Assembly (NCBI RefSeq): GCF_029227915.1
Contig: NC_079883.1
Span: 27,714,001-27,778,000 of the forward strand
Reading direction: 5' to 3'
From: Hydractinia symbiolongicarpus
Taxonomy: Eukaryota; Cnidaria; Hydrozoa; Anthoathecata; Hydractiniidae
Length of the DNA stretch: 64,000 nt
Made by a program: the position numbers and the translations under genes. Shown here piece after piece: positions 1 to 11,500 of this stretch (position 1 is the stretch's first letter; every line of letters starts with the position of its first letter). Under the pieces are notes generated by a model. The model was not told the DNA's origin and did not search any database. It worked only from the letters and a program-made list of their open reading frames with translations.

Positions 1-592
1 CCTGATTCATCTTCAATGAAATCCTGTGTAACTTTTTTTTTATTTCTTGATTGTTAAAGGGAAGTAAAGAATAATTTTAATTAAATTTTTACTGACAACC
101 CCATAACTTGGGATCTGCATGTCGGTTTGCAATCAAATTTTATAAGTATACATATATGGCCTATATAAACTAATCCCAAAAAATTTTATTATAGTTATAT
201 GAAATAGTGATATTCTAATCTTAATGACACAATGATTTTATTGTAACGTCATTACAACACAATTCTCGTCCTTTTAACTTCTTTACCCCTTTAAAGGCTA
301 TAGTCAATGCTCTATGAACTCACAATACACTGACTTGGTTTTCATAAGGAGGTTATTCACCATTATTCACCACAAACGTAAATAAAAAAATGCAGAAGTA
401 CGTTAGGCATAACTTTTACAAGCACCATAAGCGGAATTAAAATCCCTGATTTGTCCGCACAATGGCGTACTACCTAGCAACTACTGGTCGAGCTATTGTG
501 TGATTTTGACCGTTATGACCTACCGTTAAAAGTCTTAAAAGGCCTTATAAGATACTCTTTTCTACAACAGTTGTCATCTTTATTCATTGTAG
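1..592. other. Upstream flank / intron of first ERO1 copy, no gene seen
   Basis: A+T-rich sequence ahead of the first recognisable ERO1 exon. No match to the seven earlier exons of the downstream paralogue could be found here, so those exons lie to the left of the window or are missing. The acceptor used by the first visible exon (attcattgtag) ends at 592. Confidence 0.6.
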
Positions 593-3500
593 AGGATTCT
601 AAAGATGCTAAATGGGTTGATTTGATATTAAATCCTGAAAAATTTACTGGCTATACCGGGCAAGGTGCAAATCGTATCTGGATTGCTATATACAAAGAAA
701 ATTGTTTCTTACCAGAGAAGCGAATGAAAACATTTGATGAGCTGCAGTCTGTATTTCTTTCAAAAACATGTTTAGAAAAGCGTGTATTTTACAGAACGAT
801 GTCTGGTCTACATGCTAGTATAAATATTGATCTTAGTTATAACAGTTTAATAACAGATCCAAGATTTCCATCGAAACCTCAATGGGGTCCTGATTTAGAG
901 GATTTTGAGAGACGCTTTGATCCTGTAGCAACTAAAGGAAATGGTACGTTTGTGTTGTCGTTTATTTTTTGCTTGTGTCTTTTGGTACAACGAAATTGTT
1001 CATGAAGGCTCTCTCAGATCAGCATTTCAATCTTTGTCGTAAAATACATTTTTTTAATTTTATAGCATACGTAAGCAAGACTAAGAAAAATTAAAATTCT
1101 AAATTCTAATTAGACTTTATGTTGAGTTAAAATCCTGTTCATTTTTTTATTATACTGAACTTAAAATACTTGAAATTGAAAAGAAAACAATTTAGTCGTT
1201 CACAACATCATTCTGTTTGTTATCCTTTAATTTTATTTTAACAGACAACCTTTTTCTGTTATTTTTTTTCTCTCTTTAGGACCTCACTGGTTAAAGAATT
1301 TGTATTTTACCTATTTGCTTACATTGCGAGCTGTCACAAAAGCAGCGCCATATTGGAAGGAAGCTGTTTTTTTTACTGGAGATGAAAAAGAGGATAAAGA
1401 AGTGAAACAAATCATTTTAGAATTGATCAAATCATCAAAGTAAGTTAGAACATAAAATTGTGTTAACATGATCAAAAATGAATTGACAAAAAATTATCTC
1501 TACAATGAATAATTATAGTTTATTAGTTTATCTCATGCATTTCATTATAGAACTTGCCCTAGTACGTTTGATGAAACACAGATGTTCACAGGTGATCCAG
1601 CGAAAGCTAATGCCTTAAAGGTAACATCATGTTTTACTTGAACGTTGACAGAATCTTATCTCTATTTTAGAATGCTATTTGATGTAAGCCTAAAATTTGA
1701 GCAGCAGGTTAATATTAATTTATAGGTGTTTTTGTAACCAAAACATAATGGTGCATTGTTTGTAGTATCGATATTCAAGTTTTGCTGTTTGCCTGTCTGT
1801 CATCGTTTGATTACCTGTAATGGAAATGTACCCAGCTACCTATGTTCTTGTTCTTCATTTGATGCTTACCTGAAGGTAGCTAGGTAGCTGAGTGTATTAT
1901 AAAATGACTATAACAGTGTTAGTGGGCAGTTTTTACAATAGTAGTGTGATTAATTAATTAGGCTTGAACTAGTTACCTATAGTTTGCAGATTAAACTTTA
2001 GATATTTTACAAGATTTTATTTTATGGAAGCAACAACATCTGATATTCTTTTAAAACTGATATTTACGGCCGGCTGCAATGTTACATTGATGTATTATAA
2101 GCAGTAACCATTCCCAGTCATTACAGATCGCAAAATGAAGCAATCTGTCATTTTCTTACTAGTGTGCTTTTAATAACAGGCTAGCTGGATCCTGAAATCT
2201 TAGGCATTTATATGGAAAAAATTTATGATTTTTTTCAAAAATAATATAGTGTTCTAAAAAATGTTAAAAACTGAAAGTCAGCAAGTATAGCTGATATTAA
2301 TGAAGTCTGTTTATCCCAAAAGGATAGTAGCCTGAAAAAATTCCTTTTTGTGAATAAAATATAACTGATTTGATAATTTTTAGCCCTGTGAGCTTCATTG
2401 TTGTTCAACAGGGTTTACTTTTTTATTACTCTAAATTTAAATAAGTGCTTCTCTTAATATATAATATTTGATAGTATAATACTAAAGTATTTAATAAGAA
2501 ATAATTTGTTTTCATGTCTTAACTTTCAGGAAGAATTTCGTCTCCATTTTAAAAATGTCACTCGAATAATGGATTGTGTTGGTTGTGAGAAATGTCGACT
2601 TTGGGGTAAATTGCAGGTGAGACAAAAGCATCTATTTGTGACTATTTTTAGAGTTACTATGTTGTTCTTACAATTGCAATCATATATTTTTTAGACACAT
2701 GGTTTGGCTACGGCGATGAAGATACTATTTTCTTCGGATAAATGGGACAAGATTCCTGTTATTAATGGCAAAAGGTTTTCCTTGAGAAGAACAGAGATTG
2801 TTGGTCTTTTTAATGTGTTAAACAAGTATGCTCATTTCTTTTTTTTGTTGATTATATTTAAAATTTCCAACAATTATTTGCAAAGCAATGTTGACTATCA
2901 TGTTATACAAATGTTAGCAGCGGTAATTACCCGTTTACCAGCCTGTGTTCATTTTGAAAGGATAGTGATAAAATATTATGCAGTTAATGTTGCAGTAAGG
3001 GTGCTATTTCGTGAAAAACAATTATGACTTTGATATGTACCTATTTAAGCTAATTATTACAATAAATTCACCTCTTCAGTTTTCTATTGGTACCATTACA
3101 GTGTGTCCACTCTGTCAGAAAGGTCATGAAAGTCAAGAATTGTCACTAAAATATTCGCAACGATCGGATTTTAGATCTGTTCGTTGCTACATTTTGTTAA
3201 TATGCTTATTTCGAATTTACAATCTAGGGTTACCCCTTGTTAAAATTTTTGCAGCAACCCAGAATGGGTAAAAAATGAGAAAAAAGGTTGCGAATTTCAG
3301 TCAAAAAAATGTCTGGAAGGTCATGCCAAGAGAGTTCTAGCACATTTTAAGCTCTTATTAAGCCTAAGATATCAACCCTATTTTTATGCTGAATGCTAAG
3401 AAAGAGTCGACTCACACTTTTAGGTTTTTGTAAAACTGAGCTAGGGGTTGAACCTACAACCTGTAGCAATGGAAATGAAGGCTTTACCAAGGCTACAAGT

Positions 3501-3607
3501 CACAAAATTTATTATTTTTTGTGTGTGTGTTTAGATTGTCACACAGTGTGCATTACATTGGTGAATTCAAGAAAATGAGCGAAAGAAAAAATCGAAAAGA
3601 GTTATAA
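593..3607 (+). CDS. ERO1: ERO1-like ER thiol oxidase, copy A (3' part; 5' exons outside window)
   Basis: Endoplasmic reticulum oxidoreductin, the flavoprotein that reoxidises protein disulfide isomerase in the ER lumen. Six exons are visible: 593-943, 1280-1439, 1551-1620, 2530-2616, 2695-2825 and 3535-3607, all with GT-AG borders and compatible phases. Diagnostic segments are [24 protein letters not shown] and the catalytic CxxCxxC motif CVGCEKC in the fifth-last region (exon 2530-2616). The last exon ends in the residues RKEL before TAA, with AATAAA at about 3623. Exon sizes match the second copy at 8590-13551 except the 70-bp exon (61 bp there). The reading frame entering exon 593 needs two bases of a codon started upstream, so the gene is truncated by the window edge rather than starting here. 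No stop or frameshift is seen, so it looks functional. Confidence 0.9.
3350..3500 (-). repeat. tRNA-derived SINE-like repeat, copy 1
   Basis: Read on the minus strand it has a box-A-like stretch (TAGCCTTGGTAAAGC) and a box-B-like GGTTGTAGGTTCAACCCC about 35 bases later, followed by a tail that recurs in inverted orientation at 40773-40915 (shared motif around ctaagatat...ctatttttatgctgaatgcta). Pol III promoter boxes plus a dispersed tail are the hallmark of SINEs. It sits in the last intron of ERO1 copy A. Confidence 0.55.
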
Positions 3608-3984
3608 TATTAATGAAGAAAAAATAAATATTTTTTGAGTTATTTAAAAAAGGTTACATGTGGACGAAAAAATAGGAATATTTATGTACAGCAACTTAGA
3701 ATTTTATCAGTGGAACTGGATTTATTGTTATTTTCTTTTTCCACCATTTTATTTCTTTTTTTTAATCTACCATTTTGAAATAACTTACCAGGTTGACATA
3801 AACACTTTATTTTTTATAAACTATAGAAGATCTAGACTAACATTATCGCGGAAATTCTTTCAAATCATAAAATATTTTCTTCGTGCAAAGATATAGCCAG
3901 CATTAATAAATCAAAAAAGAGAGTTTTGTTTAATATAAAGCATAAAATTGTATGTCATTCTAGGGCAAAGTTGAAAAAAGATAG

Positions 3985-4035
3985 ACAACCGCCTAAAATA
4001 TTAACCCTGTTCTTATGCTGTATGCTGAGTCTTCC
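3985..4035 (-). repeat. SINE-like repeat tail fragment
   Basis: The stretch around taaccctgttcttatgctgt matches the tail of the SINE-like copies at 3350-3500 and 40773-40915. Only the tail is present. Confidence 0.4.
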
Positions 4036-4779
4036 CTTAGGGCCAATTTAAAAAAAACATGTGTTTATAAAAAATAGATGGTGTATCTTGTATGTGTGTG
4101 AGCAGTCTTGTATTTCTTATTGTTGTCTCCTTGACAGGAACATCTTTTATAGAATGTTTTTAATGACGTTTAGTTCCAAAGAAATAATTTTTCTTTGTTT
4201 TTAATTTTTTTTTTAAAATTCAGTTAATGTTTTTTCTAAGAGTTTTTTTTTCTCATAAGGAAGTTTTACATATTGTTTTTAGAATGCTTTTTCAGATTTT
4301 TCTGTTTTTGAGCCTCGATTTTATTAAAATCCTAAAATGGTCATCAAAATATTACATTATAGAAGAGTTTTTTCTTTCTAATCAAACATTTTTGCATATT
4401 TATTTGTAGATGTCAGTATTAGCTATATGAATATATAAAGCCTTAATTGTTGTTCTTCTCACTTGAGTAATTAGTAATATTTTTAGCTCATTAACCGCCT
4501 GAGAAGGGTGGTCCGCCATCAGTCTGTTAGGGCGAGATATTTTCCCCGATATTATGCCACTTTTTGTATGGAGTTCGGATTTTGGTGCCATTTTATGTAT
4601 TGTTTTCGAGGCAAAAACAATACTCATTATTATTATTATTATTCCGAATATTATACAGGTTATAGCCACTTCAGTGTTGGACACACTGTTATCAATGTGG
4701 ATCCTGTGTTAAGAATGCATACATTAAGTATCCACCGGCATTACCTACCCAATTTTTCACACGTGGCATGGGTTGACCC

Positions 4780-4858
4780 GTAGCAGTGGACCGAACCAAG
4801 AACCTTGTGATTACGAAACGAACTCCATAACCACAAGGCAACACGCCACTCTGATGAG
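4780..4858 (-). repeat. tRNA-like SINE head
   Basis: On the minus strand the sequence reads like a degenerate tRNA, with GTGGTTATGGAGTTCG, then GTAATCACAAGG and a box-B-like GGTTCTTGGTTCGGTCC. The acceptor stem does not pair, so this is a tRNA-derived repeat and not a working tRNA gene. It differs from the SINE family at 3350. Confidence 0.45.
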
Positions 4859-5962
4859 AAAGGTAATTTCCAATCACTTAACATGTATGTTTGGGATGAC
4901 TAATCACCATTAGTCTCTACGCGCAGACAAGTGTATTCGGTACAGATGCAATGTGTGGAGGAGCATTCGGAGCAGGTACAGATGCGATGCCACCCGTGAC
5001 GTTATATTAATTACACATAGTCGTAATAGATTTTATATAAGCAAAGCAGATGGTGCATATATGATGATGATTTTTGATTGTTATTTTTTTTTTTTTGCCT
5101 GATCTCTTACCTCTGGGAAAAAACTCTCAGTTTCCATAGCCAAACTGGAGTGCTTTAATAAGCTGTTTTCTATGGAAAAAATTATCAAGATAATGTAATT
5201 AAAATAAAAAAAGACGATACAAAATATGACGTTGTGTTGATCCGCTATCTCAATTTTTATATCTTTTCCGCGCTACCCTGACAATTTTCGAAACTACTTT
5301 TCCCATCCTCGTCCCAAGGTTTTTTTGCCTAATGTCTAAGCTGCTAGCGCTTACTTGACGGTCGTCTTCGTCAAAACGGTAAGAACCCCTGGGGACGAAC
5401 TTGCTATGTTTCAGAATATTCTGCGATCATCAGAAATTACGCATCCCATTTAAACAAAGGAAATGCTTTTTATGGCGTTGTACCGTGTGTCGTCGTTGTA
5501 AATTTTGTGCATTAACATAGCACCTGGGGGGGAGGTCCACGTACTTAACCACAATTACTGCCCTTTTGGCACGCTGTGCTTTTATCAATATGGTTAATTT
5601 AACACATTATCCACCTGGTTCATTTTTTCTAAACAGGGCATCTAGAGTGCACCATCAAAAACTACCCTCCTAATAATTTGAAAAAGACATAGCTGAAGGT
5701 ATAATATTTGTTGTTTAATAGTTGCATTATTCCCAGCTGTATTTACTATCAAACTAGCTAGCTAGCTAACAATCATCAGATTCTACTTTTAGTTACTTTA
5801 TTTACCCAGTATATCAGTTTTTCAGTTTAATATTATAATGGTGAATTTATTCTAAAAAACAAGTTTATTTTGTTTTAAAAATTCTTTTTGTATATATAAA
5901 CTTTAACTCTAGCTAGCTAGCATCTGGTAAGTTTGCTACTTATAAAATAAAGAGTCCTGGCC

Positions 5963-6743
5963 CAGTTTGGGAGATGACACTAAAAAAGGGAAATGGTTTC
6001 CCATGTTTTATAGGGAAGTTCCCATGTCATATGGGGAAATGGTTTCCCATATAGAAAACTGTTTCCTAAACTAATTTTTTTGATTTTAATTTGGGTTTCA
6101 TTTTTAGGAAACCGTTACCTATTCTCAGAACCATTTTACGGAATACACCTTTACGATAATTCAATTGTACATGCGTACGGCTCTCCATCGTTTTACAATA
6201 TCGGAAAAAAGGAGGTAAATCGTGTTTTTATGAGAGTTTGTTAGAGACGAAAGTGTGTTTTCTCCAGTTTTTTAACTTCGTCGTATCAATTTCTTACAAA
6301 TTTTCAGGAAACGTTAATAATAATAAGATACAGCTTGTGTGTACTTTTTATTTAAAACAAAACGTGGCAAGAAAAGTTATCACGAAAAAACGTGTTTTCT
6401 CCTTAATAAACTCTTATAAAAGTGTGATGTTTACCTCCTCTGTTCCCAAAATAAGCTGCGATGGAGTGTTAGTTTTCTCGAATTATCGTAAAGGTGTCGT
6501 AGAGGCTACGATATTTTTTTTTGCTTCGGTGAAAATTTGCGGGAAAATATTCCCTTTCTATTGGTTAAAAATTTGTAGTGCGCTTCTTAACCAGCTCGTG
6601 CGCAGATTCCTTTTTATTTTGGTGGTTTCCCTAATGGGAAACCATTGCCGTATTTCTGGCCTGTTTAGGGTAATGGTTTCCCAAATGGGAAACTGTTTCC
6701 CAGATGGGTAGCGGTTTCCCTTTTCGACTCAACTCCTGAACTG
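5963..6743. mobile_element. Non-autonomous TIR element with GGGAAA/TTTCCC subterminal repeats
   Basis: The left end reads CAGTTTGGGAGATGACAC and the reverse complement of the right end reads CAGTTCAGGAGTTGAGTC; both then run into AAAA-GGGAAA. Flanks carry TGGCC on both sides, either a 5-bp target duplication or the outermost part of the TIR. Inside both ends the palindromic unit GGGAAATGGTTTCCC is repeated several times in varied form, as transposase-binding subterminal repeats often are. No transposase is encoded; the open frame inside (6238-6711) has no recognisable domain. Confidence 0.65.
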
Positions 6744-8589
6744 TGGCCTGTAAACACTGCTAGCTACCAATACAAGTTCAGGACATTATTTTCATGACAA
6801 TAATTTTAATCTACAATAGTTCTATATGTCACTTTCCACTTTTTCTATACTTCAACAGCACACATACTGAAAATTTAAAGCCAGGTTCCAGGTCACAGTT
6901 GTTTCATAACAGACAAAAATGATACGAAAAAATAACTTTACACTCTCAGTTAAGACAGGATATCTCAAGAACAAAATAAGATTTCTACATTCTATAAAAA
7001 GAATAAAAATCTCAGATAAATTGTCCATATTGTTAAAGCCAAAAGAAATTTGGACACCTGTCTGATATTGGTCAATATAGGCCAAAATGTCTAAAAATGT
7101 CTTAAAAATTATTATTTAGATGAATGTCTTCCTCAATATCTCCGGAAAAATACTTAATTTTATTACTCCAAAGGTTCAATTTTTGTCCCAAGGTTTTTCG
7201 GGATAAATATGTGACATCTATACAGTACCAATCACAAGTAACTATACACAGGTATTAAACTATGGGTATGAGTAATTCCTGCTGTGGGTATTCCACGAGT
7301 ACGCAACGAGTATACTGCGTGTACAAGTACGTCACTGCTCGCGCATTTTGCTACTGTACTCGCTAGCGTACACAAAAGGGAAACGGTAAAATTAAATGAT
7401 AAACTTTTGTGATATTTTCTAAAAATGTTTTTCGATGTTTACATTATTTTTTTTATTTTATTTTTTTTAATTAATTAGGACAATATTGGGTTTCACACAA
7501 TCTTGTTGTCATATTTTTAAAACAAAGAACAATGTTTTCATCAGTTTAGGGAAACCCTGTTTTGACAATTTTCAAATAAAATACATCATGGCAAGGTCTA
7601 AACAGTTTTTGAAAGAAATCCCACAATGTTTTCTAATGAAATATAGTAATGTATAGCATTTTATACTACTTTTATTGTATTATTAATAAAGCCTTTTATT
7701 TGATTGCTGATTTTTATATATATATATATATCATCCATGAGAAATTGTACATTTTATTCAGTTGAAAATGATTGATGTATTACAATCGAAACATGTTCTG
7801 CAAATTAAAAAATGTTGTTTTTACTTTAAAAAATATAGTAATATTATAGGTCATTTTGTTTTATATTTAAAAAGAACCCAATACTTATGACCTTACTGCA
7901 CTTAATGTGTCATACTTTTTCTCTTAATAACGATTTCCTCACTCTCTCTAAAACACGATTCTGGAGATTATTTTTTCTTTTGTGTTGAATGTTATTCTAA
8001 TCTATTTATGTCTTTGCAATCACATTGATCATATTTAAATGATTTGCCTCTAGCAATAGAGCAGTATGGCAAGTATCATTTTTAAATGCTAAAAAAATTG
8101 ACTTATCAACCATTTTAAATTCTTACTGGTCAAGGTGACTGCTTGGGTTAAAATATTTATTTAGGGTGCAGGATTAGTCTTACTTAGTACCGTATGGACA
8201 GTGTGTATACGTGGAAGCTTACATGCGAACTGTACTGTAGCAGAAAACAAACACTTCAATTCTGCATTGGTATTTGCGACGCTATGCGGTTAAAAATCTC
8301 TTAATTTACCACTTGTGTCATTTTGGACCTTGTTTAATTTAACTTCTTATCCATCTTTCATTGGATTTAAATTTGCAATTTTATGGAAAAACTATCTTAT
8401 GCTTATCTATTTAATCTATTAATATACTCTCTTCTACAAAAATTATTTTTTTCCGCTTATTGTTTTTTTCCAATAAAAAGTATTATATTTAGGTTTATTT
8501 TTAGAAAGTTGTGAAACTGGAACGAGGACTTCAAAGATAGCACTTTTAGCATTATGTTTAATTTGTTGCCTTTTTTTTAGTTGATAAAT
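6744..8589. other. Intergenic / promoter side of ERO1 copy B
   Basis: A+T-rich spacer with a short (TA)n near 7713-7730 and no coding exon recognised. It includes whatever promoter drives the second ERO1 gene; no convincing TATA box with initiator was picked out. Confidence 0.4.
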
Positions 8590-11500
8590 ATGAGAACTTC
8601 ATTATTATTTTTCTATGCATCAATCACTTCATCTATAGCCTTCTGGCAAGTGCATAACAAAAAAAATGCTGACAGCTGTTTTTGTCAAGTAAGGGATTGT
8701 GCTTTTATTTTGGTTTCAACTCAAAGTTTTTATTGGTGAAAACTAGAATCATATCTAATAACTCAGTTTTTAATTTGAAATCCTTTTGTTTCGCGCAATG
8801 CTATACTTTTTTGAAAACTTCGTAGCAACACAAGATTGCAAAGTATTTTCATAAAAATTAATTTTTTTGGTTTATACAAAACATATAGTACCAGATGTTT
8901 TAAAATGAAAGAAGGTTTTATAACTATATATGATCTGTTGCAATTCTTTGTAACAGTCTATCAATGGTAATAATGATTATTTACATAGACAACATTACAT
9001 GTTTGTTTAATTATTTGGACTTCAAGTTGGTTGAGGTCTGTTGCCATTTATATAAAAAGTGTTTTCTGGCACAAAATAGTTGCACAGCAGTCATTCTTAC
9101 TAATTGAATGGAAACACATGTTGCACCGCAAATGTTGTAGAAATGAGTGTGTTTTTTTATCTCTACAGCAGTTGCACAATGTAATAGAAACCTACCTTTG
9201 TGAATTGGAAGTTTTTTAAGACAGCATTTGTGGTTTATTATGTTTTTTACTGTGCGATTTTCTGTTGACAGTTGTACTTCAATTTTTTTCAGGAATAAAA
9301 TTTAAGGAAATTAAAAAACTGATTAGGTTTTTCATATAATTACACTAAATTTATTAAATAATTATTACATTTACTTATTTTTTCCATTTTATATCTAGTT
9401 ATCAGGTCAGGTTGATGACTGCTGTTGCACAATAGATGATGTTCATCAATTAAATAGCATTCATATATACCCCCGTCTTCAGAATGTTGTCAGAAGGAAT
9501 TATTTTCGATATATTAAAGTAAGTTTGTTGTTGTAATAATAACGACTACAGTCTGTTTTTTCCTTGGTATGTATTCTACCCTAAAATTCCACACTATTGA
9601 GACACCTGTGTTCAAGTTTGTGTTGAAATTGTACCAGAGATTATAAATTTTAGTTTCTAACCAACAAGAATCTAAATCCATTTAAAAAATTTGAAAAGGC
9701 TTCTTATTTTTAAGTTTAGAGTACTGAATTTTTCTATTTCTTTTAACGTAGCAATATTTCTTATTAGTTGAAACTACACAGAAAATGTCCATTTTGGTCA
9801 GATCATTACCAGTGTGCTTTAAAAGATTGTAGTGTGGACAAATGTTCAGAAGTATGTTTTGTTTATTTTTTTTAATTTTAACACTTGCATGCACAGCACT
9901 AATGCATTAACTTGCTTTTTCAGGATGAATTACCACCAGGGTTAAAGGTATTCTATTTCTCTAACAACATTTTCTTCAATTTTCTGTAAGAGTTTATTTA
10001 CATTGAAATAGACTGGCTTTATTTATTCCTTATATGTCACTACTATTTAAATCCATGTAGATTTTTTTTAGAACAATCATATGTTTAACAACACAATGAA
10101 AGAAAAACCAGTAAGTTAATTGAGTGTATTTATTTCACCTGTCTCGCAGCGTAATCCAAGTGTCCTGGACGATGGTATTCACAGTTTTGTCTGAACTTAA
10201 CCAACTATGTTAGTTTGGCACTCATTAAAATTATCTTAAAGCAATTAATTTGATCTTTTAATGCATGGAAAATTAGATCTTGTTTAACAACCCTATTATT
10301 ATATATTATTATTTGGATTTTGATGGATGGATTTTAAAATGACGCAGATGAGATCAAAATCAAATGCATCTATCACCCTGTGATGTAGCAGAAAAATGTT
10401 TCCATTTTTTCTATTTTGTTATGAAAACCTAAATATCAATAAACTCGGTGATAAGCCTCGGTGATAAGCCTAAAAGTTTTAAAAACTTTTGAAATAAATG
10501 AGCAGGGAAGCATCAGCATTTTGAAGTAAACTATATTGCTATTTGAATCTCTTAATGTACATGCTTTGGAACCATATTCCACCGCTAATAGGCTTTAAAG
10601 AAATAGAAAATAGTAACAGTAAACAAGTTGCCATTAAGTCAAACTGATGAATAAGATAATTAAACCATCTCTATCTCCAAATAATATAGATTTGTTAAGG
10701 AGTAACCTCCAGGTGGTGATATATCAGGAATGAAAAATTATACAAATAAATGGCCGACAAATTATATTCTAGTGTTCAGTTTCTGATGCAGAGCAACTAC
10801 TTGGTGATGTTGATACAACTATAAGGTTTGTTGTAGTTAAAAATTTTTTAATCTGTTTAATGTTTAAAATCTTCATGTTTTATGTTTAAAAAAAATATGA
10901 TACAGTAAATTCACTATTTGTATTTTCTAGTCCTGATCGAAAGGAGTCGTTGGAAGCCTGGTCAAACTATGATGCAGACAAAAGTTTTTGTGTAGATTTG
11001 GAAGGTAAGGTTATAAGTCACTTAGAAGTTAATTTTCAAGAATTCAGGAATCACAAGCAAACATATAAAATTTTGCATATTTTGCAACTTAATTTAATAA
11101 ATTATACAAATAAATGAAACTTTTAATCTGCAGGTTTTACTATACATAGCTAGCAGGATTAGAATTTTTTTGACCAAATTCACAATTTTTTTTTGAAAAT
11201 AGCTGTTAATAAAACTGCTTGTAAAAAGTTTCATTTGTTCAATGAACTATTTTTTGTGGTTAAGTCAGAAATGGGTCAAATTCATCAGTCTAATCCTATC
11301 ATTCATTTGGAACAGTAGGTTCTAATAAATTTACACAATTTTTCCTAACTTTGTGGAAACATAGAACTCGCAAAATTCCACAAACTAAAAAAAAAATTCT
11401 AATAGGTATTTAGTACTTAGTACAAAGCAAGATTAAATGTGAAGTAAGTTCCTTAAATTTTTTCCTAGATAAACATAATTGTGTTTACCTCTTTTAATGC

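Larger units (their letters stand above)
3608..5962. other. Intergenic, repeats only
   Basis: Spacer after ERO1 copy A. It holds the SINE fragments listed separately, a short ATT microsatellite at about 4625-4645 and gctagcta-type runs near 5758 and 5912. No coding exon with paired splice sites was recognised. Confidence 0.5.

Noticed and set aside
496-592. ERO1 copy A starting at the open frame from 496
   Set aside because: The homology begins only after the acceptor at 592; the preceding codons are intron that happens to be open.
4780-4858. Functional tRNA gene
   Set aside because: Box-like motifs are present but the acceptor and anticodon stems do not pair; interpreted as a SINE head.
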